Of a stretch of 64,000 bases of DNA, positions 1-11,093 are shown one piece after another (the first letter of the stretch is position 1; every line of letters begins with the position of its first letter). The stretch lies in assembly GCF_037042905.1 (NCBI RefSeq), contig NC_087258.1, positions 2,991,001 to 3,055,000 of the forward strand, read 5' to 3'. Made by a program: the position numbers and the translations under genes. This stretch comes from Lytechinus pictus. Its lineage: Eukaryota > Echinodermata > Echinoidea > Temnopleuroida > Toxopneustidae. The notes below the pieces were generated by a model that worked only from the letters and a program-made list of their open reading frames with translations, did no database searches and was not told the origin of the DNA.

Positions 1-659
1 TCAAGGGGTAAACAGTTTGGTTGAGCTGGCCAGATGATAGAATGCTGTAGACCCGTGTGAATCTGTTGTAAAGTAAAGTTTGGATAACACTATAGTGTTA
101 TTTGAAAAAAAATGTTATTTTCAAAATTGCATTATTTTGCTTATCTTCATAATAACAACATTAAAGTACATATTTTTCTTATGTTTGATGATATTTGACG
201 ATGCTTATTTCATGTCTACTTCCAGTGTCTAAAAATGAGTAAAACCATTAACATGAGACGTTCGTGTATCTCAAGTACCAAACATAAATGCGAAATATGT
301 ATATCCCTGTAAGTTTAATTCATATTTGTCTTCGGATTAAAGAAGACTTAAAAAGACAGGGTATAAATTTTAGGTACTCTCTTCCACTAAGCAAGACATT
401 TCTGACACAAAAAATGCGAGCGAAAGATGCAGTATTTTAAAACAAATACCCTCTTCTTGCTGCGTATCTATGACGTTAACTTTGAAAAGAAAGCAAATTT
501 CAGCACGATTTATGTATATTGCACTTAGTGAACACACGACCAGTCAAAATAAAACATATAATACCAATGCGAGTGTCAATATTTTTTAATAATAAGACAT
601 TAAGACGGAATATTCTAAGTTGATTTTTTTAAATCCTAAACATGATGCGTACCAAACAA
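1..659. other. AT-rich non-coding stretch
   Basis: I see no gene, splice-flanked exon or clear repeat boundary here. The stretch is AT-rich with short homopolymers. If the arylsulfatase gene at 2212-2598 continues leftward it would be intronic. Confidence 0.4.
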
Positions 660-1016
660 TGAATACGAGCGCCAGACGCGAGCTGAAAACTTTTTTGTTT
701 TAATTCATAGAGATGATAGCTCTCAGTAAAATATATAAATCGACCCAATACGAGGGCGAAGCGCGAGCCTATTTTATATATTAGATCTTAAGATTGACTA
801 TTCTAAGCGCTTTTTGTAATCATTATCATGATACATATATAAACAATTAGTGCACGCGCGAAGCGCGAGCTGAAAATTATTGATATTTAGACCATCAATC
901 TTCAGCCCCCCACTTTTTTCCAAAAAAGTGTACAAAAACGTAAAAATGACCATATGATTGTGATTTTTTGCATGGTCAGCCCCCCCCCACTTTGAAAACC
1001 GTTCCGCGGCCCCTGC
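660..1016. repeat. GC-palindrome dispersed repeat (GCGCGAAGCGCGAGC type)
   Basis: Several short copies of a GCGAAGCGCGAGC motif (near 672, 758 and 857) are spaced roughly 90-100 bp apart in AT-rich DNA. The block ends near 1000-1013 in CCGTTCCGCGGCCCCTGCA after a run of C. The same motif, and similar GGGGCGG.GGAAC-like ends, recur at 11094-11893, 17080-17215, 24720-25590 and 55490-55620, so this is a dispersed family. I see no coding capacity. Confidence 0.6.
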
Positions 1017-1364
1017 AAATTTAAGGGGATTATTAATCTGACTTTTCTTAAGTTTTTTTTATAAGTTTAAACTTTAGGCCTACATCTTTATTTTGATGTA
1101 GGGGGTCTAGGAAAAACAATCAATTATCTCTTCTGCCCAATCTTCTACTTTTATAATCTTTTATACCGAAAAAAAAATCACGCCTTTCCTGCTATAAACA
1201 CTATTACTATGGGTGAACTAGAAATTAAGTAATAATAATTAACTACAAATTACATACAATCACACCTATCTTATTCTGATTTATACTATTCATAAATATT
1301 ATTTCTGAAAGCAGCTTATTATTATATAATAATATAATAAGTTATATTTATATAGCTTTGACCG

Positions 1365-1652
1365 GATTTGCTCCTACCGAATGTCTTTTATCTGCTTACA
1401 CTTAGGCCTATTTTGTTTATATTTTCGTTGATCATAATTTAACCAAATATGAACATTTATTGTAATCATAAATTATGTTGTAAATATTTGTTTTGTATTA
1501 TTGCTCGTTGACAAGTAGCATCCAATATTAGTTTGTACTGATATTTCATATCACCACTTGGATGCTTTCATGTATATTTATGCATATGTATTTTATGTTA
1601 TACAGGGCCTGATGGGGCTACCCTGTTAAATAAAGACAAAATAAATAAATCT
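1365..1652 (+). repeat. LINE 3' tail remnant
   Basis: The stretch ends in GGGCTACCCTGTTAAATAAA followed by short A-rich repeats, which is the usual 3' end of CR1/L2-like LINEs in marine invertebrates. No reverse-transcriptase coding sequence is left. It also contains a short imperfect inverted repeat built on GCATCCAA and TTGGATGC. Confidence 0.45.
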
Positions 1653-2211
1653 CTAAAATCCGTCGATTTGCTGTTTTATGCTCATAGATTTAGTGAGAAA
1701 TAGATGCAGATTTAAGATCTCTGCCATACTGTTGTTCCCGTCTAGACGACGCTGATATATATTATTTTGTATTTATTCATATATGTATAAATTGTGTATA
1801 TATTGTGTATATATAATTTATTCTCTTCAATACCAGTTTCCACTCCTCACGGGACACATGAACCACTGAGCCCCCCCCCGTAATAGGCTAGTCTGCTGTG
1901 CAAACCCTTCACTCGAGTTAAGGGTCTGAATTGCAGCCTACTCTCATGTCTTGTGTAGCATGTTTTGAATGTGCCAGTATTTGCGTGGAGACACACTTGT
2001 TGATCAAAGTTTCAATCAGGGTCTGTACCTGCAGACTAATAATAGGCCTGCATGTACGATTGAGTGATATGATATAGCCTACTAGCTAACCAATTCAGGG
2101 GCGAGCTGAACATGATAGCAATTTAGGGACTGCTCACGTCCTAGAAAATATATTAAGAAATCACGGTCTTAAAATTAAAAAGAAAATTAATCTAAAATTT
2201 CTGAAATATAC

Positions 2212-2598
2212 CTGATATTTCCCGCTCATTAGTTGAGCCCGCGATGGTGTGCATATCGGCTGAACATAATAATTATCCAATTTGACCCCTTCAGAAGCGA
2301 GGTAGTCTAAGTTTGGAGTCCTCATGGCTGGATTTCGGTACCCGATGTCATTGAAACCATAATCGTCGGCTAGTATGAACACGATATGTGGCGGTCTCTT
2401 ATTATCTGCTGGTTGATTGATATAGGTGTGAGATAGACCAAGTACTCCCCCTGATACATCGGACACTGCCCGCTGTATGTGGTGTTCAAAGGCAAGGAAT
2501 TGCAGTAATAGAACCGTGCTTGAGATTAAGAGGAGAGCGAAAACACGGGTCCTAATGACGGACGCCATTTTAGTCTTGTTTGTTTTCACGTTTGTCAT
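2212..2598 (-). CDS. Arylsulfatase (ARSB/I/J-like), first coding exon
   Basis: The exon encodes the N-terminus of a type I sulfatase, a lysosomal or secretory-pathway enzyme that hydrolyses sulfate esters of glycosaminoglycans or sulfolipids. The exon runs from an ATG at 2598 to a donor AG|GTATAT whose GT is 2211-2210; it is 387 nt, exactly 129 codons (phase 0). Residues 19-37 form a hydrophobic signal anchor. Residues 71-79 read HIVFILADD, the metal-binding aspartates (78-79). Residues 116-120 are CTPSR, the C-x-P-S-R site whose cysteine becomes formylglycine. The exon ends at GKYQ, a usual exon junction for the ARSB group. A second in-frame ATG (codon 11) gives a shorter cytosolic tail. Reading past the donor adds 16 unrelated residues and a stop, so the intron is real. 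Later exons should lie at lower coordinates; none is visible between 1 and 2211, so the gene is partial. Family is sure; the subtype is not. Confidence 0.85.
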
Positions 2599-4725
2599 GT
2601 TGAATAAAATAGCAGGATGAGTTACATTGTTATTTTAAAACCGTTCATGGATCTGGATATCATCCAGGACGCACACCACTAGTCCCGTAAGAGGACGTAA
2701 TGGTTGGAAAAATATTCATATAAAATCAACGGTGCATATCTGAACATTTTTTTTTCATGTGGGCATAGAGAGGGATTACTACTGGATCTGTTCAGTCCCA
2801 TGGGAGAGCAGTAATTTGTCAATGCTGGATTTTATGGGAACTTAATTAGTTGCCCAAGAAACCCTATGAGCACTGCGACTGCAACCAAGTTTGCATGTGG
2901 TCTTGATTTGAGCCCCTGTAGCGCAAATAAATGCTGAAAACCCCCTTTTCATATTTTTAGCGTATGAAGGATATTGGATGAACTACCAAATGATAAAGAT
3001 GTGGATGATGTCATTATTAAGACTTAATTTTGGCGATTTTTTCAAATCTCATTTTTAACACATGAGTCTATGGGGTAATAGTTAGTGGTGTGTGCCCTGA
3101 AATGAAATAGTGGGCCGATCCGACACGATAGTACAATGCACTGCCACATACGGAGTTACATTGTTGTTTTGAAACCATTCATAGAACTGGGTCACACGGG
3201 CCTAACTACAACTGGCATGCCAAAGATATTCATTCGAGCCAACCCATAGCTCAATTTTTTAATTTGATACTGCTGATTGACAAAAATGAATGAATATGAT
3301 TGACAATCTAACACTGATTCTAGGGAGGGTAACTACTGAACTTCCTTTTTCCAAATTAGAAAGATATATCACCACATTGGAACTATTTTTTTTTACTGGC
3401 GGAAGAATTAGGGCCATTTTACTCCCTCAAGTGATGAATTTGATCCTGTCAGGTGTAGTCTTCATAAATGCCGATTCATTTTTAAAATGAGCCGGTCGAG
3501 GTACTCTTTTCTGGTCAGATATGGAATGTCAGACATATATCCTGTCCACTGGTAGTAAACATTCAACCCTCGAATTTCCTCCTTATTTTTCATGATTTTT
3601 TTTTAAGTGCCACTTTAACACACGAGTCTATGGGAAATGAATTAGGCCTTTGATACCACTGGATCATCCAGTTTCTATCGATAATACGCCGTAGGGGGCA
3701 GCATGCTCTGCATTGTCGTGAGTGATTGAGTTCTTGGTACACATGCTGTGCTCGCATGTAATTATATCTGCTCAATGATTCAAGGAAAATCACTTGCCCC
3801 AAGTAAAAAAAAAAGACCAATCCACTGCAGTATAGCCTTGCAGTCACTCAGCTATATACCCATGCTTTATCTTTCCAGTATAGCTTGGCCTTACACTCAG
3901 CTATACCAATGCTTTAATTTTCCAGCATAGAAAGCCCTATTGGAACATCAATATATATCACAGAGCTAGATAAAATAAAATTTATAAAACGTTTGGCTTG
4001 CTCACTTCCTTTGTCATCGTGTGACCTTTGGGAAATGTTGCTTCACATACCATCGTTCTTTCCCTATTTTGTTCGGTCCATTGTGCTAACATGGTAAATG
4101 TAAACGTGGAATTAATTACTTGAGCGAATATAGTGAGCCACTTTGTTAATATTTTGAGGGACTTTTTTTTACATTCAAATAAACAAATTTCTACACTTTT
4201 GTTAAGATAAATTCATACAAAAACCAGATTCTTCATAAAGGTTATAAATATGACGAACTTGATTTAAAAAAGGAGCTAAATCTACTTTTGACGATTTTCT
4301 TAAAAAAATAATGTGTACATGTATCTTAGACGTGGGAATGAAATGCACTCAGCGTCATATCTAGGGGGTGGCAAGGTGGGCACGTGTCCCGTTGCCACTT
4401 TCTGGGTCGCAAACAAAGAAAAGGAAAACAAAATGAAGAGAAAATGTAAAGGAATGAAGGCACAGAAAAGAAATATATCACTGACGGTGAAACAAAACAA
4501 CTAAACCACGAAGCTCTCACGTGCCAGTGCTATCATCTCCCTTTCCCTTCTAAGTGTGCTTCGATCTCTGTCCCCCTTCTTTCTTGTTTTACCCCCTCTT
4601 GGCCTCTCCTTTGCCATTCTTTGTCCTATTTTTTTGTATTTCCTCTCCTTTTGTTTCCCTTTAACTTTCCTTCCTTAGTTTTCTTATGTTTCAAAAGGGG
4701 CCGGCACCATGACGCAACCCGCGTA
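2599..4725. other. Upstream of arylsulfatase exon; diverged repeats
   Basis: This would hold the 5' leader and promoter of the arylsulfatase, but I cannot point to a convincing TATA or initiator. A block near 2621-2660 recurs as a diverged direct repeat near 3160-3200 (GAGTTACATTGTTNTTTTRAAACC). A motif ACACATGAGTCTATGGGG near 3059 recurs near 3618. Between 4345 and 4640 is a GTCATATCTAGGGGG-type block with G/C tracts and a pyrimidine-rich tail, a family seen again near 56985 and 59280. No exon is recognisable. Confidence 0.4.
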
Positions 4726-4860
4726 TTTAACGGCCCCCTCACACCTAACCGAATTGCATGAAACATGCCTTGCGATGGCTGGCGAAGGCATTTTTTAAAA
4801 ATCGTTTTCAATGGTAACTGATAGTAAGTCATATTTACCCTTCGAGTTTGGGTTCGTACA

Positions 4861-5500
4861 TGTAGTATTTTCCAAATTTCATCCTTTTTCATTTCTCAAC
4901 TTTGCCTTCTATTACTCATCATCTTCGAGAGGACATTACCCTTGGATACCAGTTGCTTCCACTCCTTAGCAATAAACATGCCAACAAGTGGTCAATAATG
5001 ACCCTCACACAGCACACTCACCTGTGACTCACCATAAATTCTCTGAATTGGTACCTCTCTCTCCCCTCTCTTTGTTTACATCCTACATCACATTTGGGAT
5101 GAAAACTACTACTTTCTTTTCTGAACACACTTCTCAAAGTTTTCTTCTTCAGTAAACACGTGTTTTGAGAACGTCGTCAAATTACTTAATACATTTGTGG
5201 ACTCCATCATCTCACTTGGAGCAAATTCATCCATTTCATCTTCCACAGCATATCATTTCAAATTTGCGTACTACCCTTTTTTCTCCGTCATTTTCACTAA
5301 GATAAAATCCAAATACCGCTTGTGCTAGCCAAGTTATTTTTTGCGATATAATCTTGTGTGATTTTGTGTCATTGGGATTGTGCAATAATTGGAACACTTT
5401 GTTATATTGGAGGATTGTCTGTCGGATCTCTACACGCATAAAGTCGGTAAGTGGAGATTGGCTTATTACCATTTCAACTTATAAACCAGCCCCCGCTTCA
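4861..5500 (+). repeat. 5' LTR of Gypsy-type element
   Basis: 640 bp, TGTAGTATTT...CCCGCTTCA. By eye it matches the 3' LTR base for base, except that the 3' copy has an extra CT in the CTCTC run near 5070. It contains AATAAA near 4971, a possible polyadenylation signal. Short open frames inside it are repeated identically in the other LTR and are not genes. Confidence 0.92.
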
Positions 5501-5501
5501 C

Positions 5502-5521
5502 TGGTGACCCCGACGTGATTT
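5502..5521 (+). other. Primer-binding site, tRNA-Trp type
   Basis: One base after the 5' LTR lies TGGTGACCCCGACGTGATTT. It is complementary to the 3' end of animal tRNA-Trp including the CCA. The tRNA match is from memory of the conserved 3' sequence; the position and the TGG start are seen directly. Confidence 0.75.
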
Positions 5522-5610
5522 AAACCCGACCAACGTGCTGAGAACAGTCATCCTTTTTCAAATTGTTTTAATTGTTGTCTCCCTTTCTTCATTCATTTAT
5601 ACTTATCATC

Positions 5611-6474
5611 ATGTCGACTGACGATCAATTTTCTTCCGACTCGACAGCTAGCTCTTCTATTTCCAATGTTCAACTTAAGCTTCCTCCCTTCTGGCCAAAT
5701 GATCCTACCATTTGGTTCGTCCAAGTTGAAGCTCAATTTCTAACAAAGGGCATCAGCAAACAATCAACAAAATTTGCATATATAGTTGCATCACTTGAAC
5801 CCGAATATGCTCAGGAAATCAGAGATCTCCTCATTTCTCCCCCAAAGGAGAACCCATATGATGTTTTGAAATATCAGCTCATCCAACGAACATCAGCATC
5901 CGAACAAAAACGGCTCCACCAACTGCTGATTTTGGAGGAGCTGGGAGATCGAAAACCCTCTCAGCTGCTCCGAAAAATGAAACAGTTGTTGGGAACCAAC
6001 ACTCTTGAGGAGAACATTCTGAAACAACTATTCCTGCAGAGGCTGCCAACCAATATTCAAGTTATATTGGCTTCAACCCGAGATTTCATGGAAATCGAGA
6101 AGCTTGCCGACTTAGCCGACAAGATTCTCGAAACCCATTCCCCAATTCATCACTCTCGGGTAGCACATCTGTCTCCCTCTTCTTCTTCCACCACACCCTC
6201 TTCAAATCCTGAAATGGCAGAGATGAAAGCTCAGATCGCACAGCTTTCCCTTCTTGTCCAAAATGTTTCGGCGCAACAATCCGATCGGAGCCGAGGTCGC
6301 AGCCGTGAGCGAGGCTCTCGCCAGAAAGAAAGCCGTCAGCGTAGCAAGAGTCCTCAATCACATGTCGGAGGAGACTGCTACTACCATTGGCGTTTTGGAA
6401 AGGGGGCAAAGAAGTGCACTCCCCCTTGCACTTTCAACCAGACCAACCAGGGAAACGACAAAGCCAGCGACTAG
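5611..6474 (+). CDS. gag: Gag polyprotein of Gypsy-type element
   Basis: A 287-residue structural protein that would assemble the retrotransposon particle. The start chosen is the first ATG after the leader (MSTDDQ...); the frame is open further upstream but without an ATG nearby. Residues 22-155 hold the capsid-like region beginning [10 protein letters not shown] and continuing through a helical segment rich in EEL, LLRKM and LQRLP, in the style of gag proteins of Mag-like Gypsy elements (DUF7041-like). Residues 200-250 form a basic R/S/G-rich nucleic-acid-binding stretch. Residues 256-273 hold a C-x2-H...C-x3-C zinc-binding motif (CYYH...CTPPC) in place of the usual CCHC knuckle. The gene overlaps pol, which is in the -1 frame, and a slippery heptamer lies 15 nt before the stop. 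Confidence is high that this is gag; the exact family is less sure. Confidence 0.88.
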   Translation: MSTDDQFSSDSTASSSISNVQLKLPPFWPNDPTIWFVQVEAQFLTKGISKQSTKFAYIVASLEPEYAQEIRDLLISPPKENPYDVLKYQLIQRTSASEQKRLHQLLILEELGDRKPSQLLRKMKQLLGTNTLEENILKQLFLQRLPTNIQVILASTRDFMEIEKLADLADKILETHSPIHHSRVAHLSPSSSSTTPSSNPEMAEMKAQIAQLSLLVQNVSAQQSDRSRGRSRERGSRQKESRQRSKSPQSHVGGDCYYHWRFGKGAKKCTPPCTFNQTNQGNDKASD

Positions 6475-9400
6475 CGGCGACAAGTCCAACTGGCAGCAAA
6501 CAACAAAGTCGCCTTTTCTACATCACTGATAGGAAAACTGGAATTCGTTTTTTGGTCGACACAGGAGCTGAAGTTAGCGTTCTTCCTCCATCAAAAGCCG
6601 AAAAACATCATCCTTCATCAAAATTCTATCTACAAGCAGTTAATCGCTCAAGCATTACGACTTATGGAGAGCGAAGCCTGACTCTCGACGTCGGCCTGCG
6701 TCGAGCTTGCAGATGGATTTTCATCATTGCTGATATTCCCATTCCTATCATCGGGGCAGACTTCCTTCATCACTTTGGTTTTCTTGTTGATGTGCGCAAT
6801 CTCAAGCTCATCGACTCTTCTACCAATCTATCTATTACTGGCATCCTTTCTTCATCTCCTTCTATTAGCCCTATGTTTCTGAAGCCAGAAAATCAAGCTG
6901 CCTACAAATCTATCCTCGAAAAATTTCCTGACATCACACGCCCTGTGTATAAGGAGGCTGAGATCAAGCACTCCGTCACCCATCACATTGTGACGAAAGG
7001 CCCTCCTGTATCATCCCGTCCTCGTCGCCTAGCAACCGATAGATACAATATCGCGAAGGCGGAATTCGACCACATGCTGGAACTAGGCATCATTCAACCG
7101 TCTAGCAGCAACTGGGCATCCCCACTTCATATGGTGCCCAAGAAAACACCCGGAGACTGGAGACCGTGTGGAGACTATCGTGCACTAAATAGGAATACAG
7201 TGCCCGACAAATATCCCATTCCCCATCTTCAAGACTTTACATCTGCCCTAGCAGGCAAGCGAGTTTTCTCAAAACTCGATCTCGTTCGAGCATATCACCA
7301 GATCCCTGTCGATCAAACAGATGTACACAAAACAGCCATCACCACACCCTTTGGGTTATTTGAGTTTGTACGCATGCCTTTTGGGCTACGTAATGCCGCA
7401 CAAACTTTTCAACGATTCATTGATGTAGTAACCCGTGGTCTTCCATTTGTGTACGCCTACATCGACGATCTGCTCATCGCTAGCGAAAATGAAGAGGAGC
7501 ACAAGCAACATCTCCAGCTACTTTTCGCTCGACTCTCAAAATATGGCGTCGTCATCAACCCAGCCAAGTGTGAATTCGGCGCATCTTCTCTCACCTTTCT
7601 CGGACACATTGTTGATGAGAACGGCATCCGCCCTCTGCTCGAGAAAGTCAAAGTCATCAACGATTTCCCTGTTCCTGATTCTCTTCGCAAACTCAGAGAA
7701 TTTCTAGGACTAGTCAATTTCTATCGTCGCTTCATTCCTGATTGTGCAACTCTCACTCAACCACTCACCGATCTATTGGCATGCAAGCAGAAAAACAAAG
7801 CAATCCATCTCGATGATACAGCCCTCAATGCATTCAACTCAGTGAAAACAGCTCTCGCTCAAGCTACTCTCCTTTCACACCCAAAACCTAATACCCCACT
7901 CTGCATTATGGTGGATGCATCAGATGTTGCTGTTGGAGGTGTGTTGCAGCAACACATTGACGGTGACTGGCAACCCATCGCCTTCTTCTCAAAACGCCTG
8001 CAGCCAGCTGAGACAAGATATAGCACATTCGGACGTGAACTTCTCTCTGTGTATCTCACTATTCGTCACTTCAGACATGCACTTGAAGGACGACAATTCT
8101 TCATCTATACTGATCACAAACCTCTCACTCATGCCTTTAATGCTAGACCTGACAGGTATTCACCACGCGAAGTCAGACACCTAGACTACATATCTCAATT
8201 CAGCACAGATATAAGGCATATTAGTGGAAAACACAATGTAGTGGCAGACGCTCTATCTCGCATGGAAATCAACTCCCTCACTTCAACTCCTACCATTGAT
8301 TTCAATGCCATCGCCGCTGCCCAGGAGGTTGACGAGGAACTCAAACAACTCACTTCAACCTCGCTCAAACTCGAACCTCTACCTCTTCCTATCTCTGACT
8401 CTACTATCCTATGCGATACTTCAACTACCAATCCTCGACCTTACATCCCATCTAAATTCAGACGAGTTGTATTTGATGCTCTTCACAACCTATCTCACCC
8501 TGGCATCAATGCTACCCAAAAACTCATCACAGACAGATTTGTTTGGCCTGGAATCAACAAAGATGTTCGAAATTGGACCAAAACTTGCATACAGTGTCAA
8601 CGTTGTAAAGTACACCGTCACACCAAGACACCGATAGGTACTTTTTCAACACCTGATGCTAGATTCGATCACATTCATATCGATCTCGTGGGACCACTTC
8701 CTCCTTCAAATGGCAATGCATATCTTCTCACATGTGTTGACCGTTTCACCCGATGGCCTGAGGCAATGCCTATCCCCGACATATCAGCTGAGACAGTTGC
8801 CCGAGCATTCATTTCACACTGGGTATCTCGTTTCGGTGCTCCCTCAACCATCACTACCGACAGAGGTCGACAATTCGAATCTTCCCTCTTTCAAGCTCTA
8901 ACTCATCTTCTTGGTAGCTCTAGAATTCGAACTACATCTTATCATCCTGCATCAAATGGACTGGTTGAGCGCTTTCATCGGCAACTTAAAGCGTCACTCA
9001 AAACTACCTCTTCTCCACGATGGACTGAAACTCTCCCTCTCGTCATGCTTGGAATTCGAACTGCAGTCAAATCTGATTTGAGATGTTGCGCTGCTGAGCT
9101 GGTATATGGAACAACTTTAAGATTGCCAGGTCAGTTTGTAGCACCTAAACAGAAAGATTGTGATTTGGACCCTAGCAACTATATCCATCGACTGAGAAAA
9201 CAAATGGAGAACCTCAAACCTCAGCCCACTCGTATTCAGCATCGCAAACCACAGGTCCACCCTGATCTCACATCATGCACCCATGTCTTTGTGCGTCATG
9301 ATGCTGTCAAGAAACCCCTTCAACCACCCTATGATGGCCCATATCAAGTCATCAAGCGAGCTGATAAGTTTTTCACCATCCTACTCAAAGGAAAACATGA

Positions 9401-9659
9401 AACTATCAGTCTCGACCGTCTGAAACCAGCATATTTGGAACCACCCATTTCACCAACCGTTCCAACCACTGTTCAACCTAGCTTATCTACTCCTGAAAAC
9501 CCTAAACCTTCTCAAGTGACTACTACACCAACCACTAAGCCTCCGCCTCCCTCCATCACTCCTTCTTCATCATCTACCGAGCCTGAAATCAGACAAACTC
9601 GTTCAGGTCGAAAAGTGCATTTTCCAAAGCGCTTTGTTCAAGTCCTTCATTTTAATTGA
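6387..9659 (+). CDS. pol: Pol polyprotein: protease, RT, RNase H, integrase
   Basis: This open frame encodes the enzymes that copy and insert the element. It has no ATG at its start; translated sequence probably begins at 6456 by -1 frameshift from gag, giving a Gag-Pol fusion of about 1349 residues. Numbering from 6387: the retropepsin DTG is at 58-60 ([13 protein letters not shown]); the reverse transcriptase runs about 200-460 with YIDD at 358-361; RNase H follows with catalytic Asp about 510 (MVDASD) and TDHKPL about 575; the integrase has an HHCC zinc module (H...H...CIQC) and the D-D-35-E triad at D766, D825 and E861 (NGLVERFH); a GPY/F-like module ([12 protein letters not shown]) lies near the C-terminus. 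There is no chromodomain and no envelope. No stop or missing catalytic residue is visible, consistent with a young copy. Confidence 0.93.
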   Translation: MAFWKGGKEVHSPLHFQPDQPGKRQSQRLAATSPTGSKQQSRLFYITDRKTGIRFLVDTGAEVSVLPPSKAEKHHPSSKFYLQAVNRSSITTYGERSLTLDVGLRRACRWIFIIADIPIPIIGADFLHHFGFLVDVRNLKLIDSSTNLSITGILSSSPSISPMFLKPENQAAYKSILEKFPDITRPVYKEAEIKHSVTHHIVTKGPPVSSRPRRLATDRYNIAKAEFDHMLELGIIQPSSSNWASPLHMVPKKTPGDWRPCGDYRALNRNTVPDKYPIPHLQDFTSALAGKRVFSKLDLVRAYHQIPVDQTDVHKTAITTPFGLFEFVRMPFGLRNAAQTFQRFIDVVTRGLPFVYAYIDDLLIASENEEEHKQHLQLLFARLSKYGVVINPAKCEFGASSLTFLGHIVDENGIRPLLEKVKVINDFPVPDSLRKLREFLGLVNFYRRFIPDCATLTQPLTDLLACKQKNKAIHLDDTALNAFNSVKTALAQATLLSHPKPNTPLCIMVDASDVAVGGVLQQHIDGDWQPIAFFSKRLQPAETRYSTFGRELLSVYLTIRHFRHALEGRQFFIYTDHKPLTHAFNARPDRYSPREVRHLDYISQFSTDIRHISGKHNVVADALSRMEINSLTSTPTIDFNAIAAAQEVDEELKQLTSTSLKLEPLPLPISDSTILCDTSTTNPRPYIPSKFRRVVFDALHNLSHPGINATQKLITDRFVWPGINKDVRNWTKTCIQCQRCKVHRHTKTPIGTFSTPDARFDHIHIDLVGPLPPSNGNAYLLTCVDRFTRWPEAMPIPDISAETVARAFISHWVSRFGAPSTITTDRGRQFESSLFQALTHLLGSSRIRTTSYHPASNGLVERFHRQLKASLKTTSSPRWTETLPLVMLGIRTAVKSDLRCCAAELVYGTTLRLPGQFVAPKQKDCDLDPSNYIHRLRKQMENLKPQPTRIQHRKPQVHPDLTSCTHVFVRHDAVKKPLQPPYDGPYQVIKRADKFFTILLKGKHETISLDRLKPAYLEPPISPTVPTTVQPSLSTPENPKPSQVTTTPTTKPPPPSITPSSSSTEPEIRQTRSGRKVHFPKRFVQVLHFN
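6450..6456 (+). promoter_or_regulatory. Candidate -1 programmed frameshift site
   Basis: The heptamer G GGA AAC is in the gag zero frame and fits the canonical X XXY YYZ slippery pattern. A slip here joins gag codon 282 to the pol frame at 6456 and keeps the whole zinc motif. A possible 5-bp stem GCCAG (6463-6467) / CTGGC (6490-6494) begins six bases downstream. A weaker A AAG GGG heptamer lies at 6399-6405 but would cut the zinc motif in two. Confidence 0.65.
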
Positions 9660-9730
9660 GAAATTATTTTCTTCATTTGGACTATTACTATTTTCTTTGT
9701 TATCGACCGTTTCATTTTATTCAACGATCT

Positions 9731-9743
9731 AGGAGGGGGCTGA
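9731..9743 (+). other. Polypurine tract
   Basis: AGGAGGGGGCTGA lies directly against the 3' LTR, the expected place and composition for the primer of plus-strand DNA synthesis. Between the pol stop (9657-9659) and this tract are about 70 non-coding bases. Confidence 0.8.
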
Positions 9744-10385
9744 TGTAGTATTTTCCAAATTTCATCCTTTTTCATTTCTCAACTTTGCCTTCTATTACTC
9801 ATCATCTTCGAGAGGACATTACCCTTGGATACCAGTTGCTTCCACTCCTTAGCAATAAACATGCCAACAAGTGGTCAATAATGACCCTCACACAGCACAC
9901 TCACCTGTGACTCACCATAAATTCTCTGAATTGGTACCTCTCTCTCCCCTCTCTCTTTGTTTACATCCTACATCACATTTGGGATGAAAACTACTACTTT
10001 CTTTTCTGAACACACTTCTCAAAGTTTTCTTCTTCAGTAAACACGTGTTTTGAGAACGTCGTCAAATTACTTAATACATTTGTGGACTCCATCATCTCAC
10101 TTGGAGCAAATTCATCCATTTCATCTTCCACAGCATATCATTTCAAATTTGCGTACTACCCTTTTTTCTCCGTCATTTTCACTAAGATAAAATCCAAATA
10201 CCGCTTGTGCTAGCCAAGTTATTTTTTGCGATATAATCTTGTGTGATTTTGTGTCATTGGGATTGTGCAATAATTGGAACACTTTGTTATATTGGAGGAT
10301 TGTCTGTCGGATCTCTACACGCATAAAGTCGGTAAGTGGAGATTGGCTTATTACCATTTCAACTTATAAACCAGCCCCCGCTTCA
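9744..10385 (+). repeat. 3' LTR of Gypsy-type element
   Basis: 642 bp, identical by eye to the 5' LTR except for a 2-bp CT expansion. It is followed at once by TACA, the second copy of the target duplication. Confidence 0.92.
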
Positions 10386-10389
10386 TACA

Positions 10390-10962
10390 CCTTCTGAAAT
10401 AACAGCTGCGATTATTCAAATTCGCGAGGGAATTTTGAACATGTTTAGAATTTCCCGACGAATTGAAAAATCGTTGGTCATCTGTTTGAATTCGCATCTC
10501 TTATTTAGTCTGCGGTAATCGTTCGTTTATCGTTCGTGTGTCATTGTCGCGCAAAGTCCCTCATCGCGCTTTTGCCAAAGTGGACCGGTCTCGAAAGAAC
10601 CCTTAACGAAGAAACACGATGACACAATAACGTACAAGAACGCCCGATCTATTCCCTCGTCTTCGTTTCTAATCACACGCCATATCAAACCATTGCTCAC
10701 TGTTCGTTCGTCTTAATGGGCTATATCAACCCTTCGTTCGCCTTCGGCTGCAGTTTACTCAAAGAGGTGAACCGAAAAATCGATATCCTTCGCGTGCCAT
10801 ATTTATCCTTCGCTTACCGTTCGTCGATAAAATTTGACAATAGTTTCTGATCGCATGATTTGACGGAAATTTTATTTGAATTCGTTGAATTAGCGTGCAT
10901 TTCGTGCATTTTCCCCATTCGTCACCCTTCGTCCGCCTACATTCGGTCAGGAGTGAGGGGGC
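10390..10962. other. Right part of the older element; no gene
   Basis: This is the continuation of the inverted-repeat element that received the retrotransposon. It is relatively rich in TTCG and CG dinucleotides (for example CGTTCGT, repeated several times) compared with the AT-rich surroundings. I see no coding exon in it. Confidence 0.45.
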
Positions 10963-11093
10963 TTTAAAGCATGTTTGGATTCAAATAGGAATTATGCAAT
11001 GAAAATTATGGTCATACTCTCGTGTAGCAGTTTATATAACCATATATTAATCATGAACGTGGAGCTATTAAGATCACTTATCAACCATGCATT

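Larger units (their letters stand above)
4861..10385 (+). mobile_element. Complete Ty3/Gypsy-type LTR retrotransposon
   Basis: A full-length element of 5525 bp bounded by LTRs that start TG and end CA, and flanked by a 4-bp target duplication TACA (4857-4860 and 10386-10389). In order it holds the 5' LTR, a tRNA-Trp-type primer site, gag, pol in the -1 frame (protease, reverse transcriptase, RNase H, integrase), a polypurine tract and the 3' LTR. There is no envelope gene. Domain order with integrase last is the Ty3/Gypsy arrangement. The LTRs appear identical apart from one CT indel, and both frames are open with all catalytic motifs present, so the insertion is very recent and possibly active. 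Confidence 0.93.
4731..10962. mobile_element. Older inverted-repeat DNA element, split by the Gypsy insertion
   Basis: The left end GGCCCCCTCACACCTAACC (from 4732) is matched by an inverted right end ...GAGTGAGGGGGC at 10962, with CCGAAT following the match on each side. TTTAA lies just outside both ends (4726-4730 and 10963-10967), a possible 5-bp target duplication. Without the retrotransposon and one TACA copy the element is about 0.7 kb. It has no transposase, so it is a MITE-like non-autonomous element that predates the retrotransposon inserted in it. Confidence 0.55.

Noticed and set aside
5236-5472. 78-residue minus-strand frame, repeated identically at 10121-10357
   Set aside because: It lies wholly in the LTRs; being in both copies only reflects LTR identity.
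6399-6405. A AAG GGG as the gag-pol frameshift site
   Set aside because: It fits the pattern weakly and would split the C-x2-H...C-x3-C motif; GGGAAAC at 6450 is canonical and downstream of it.
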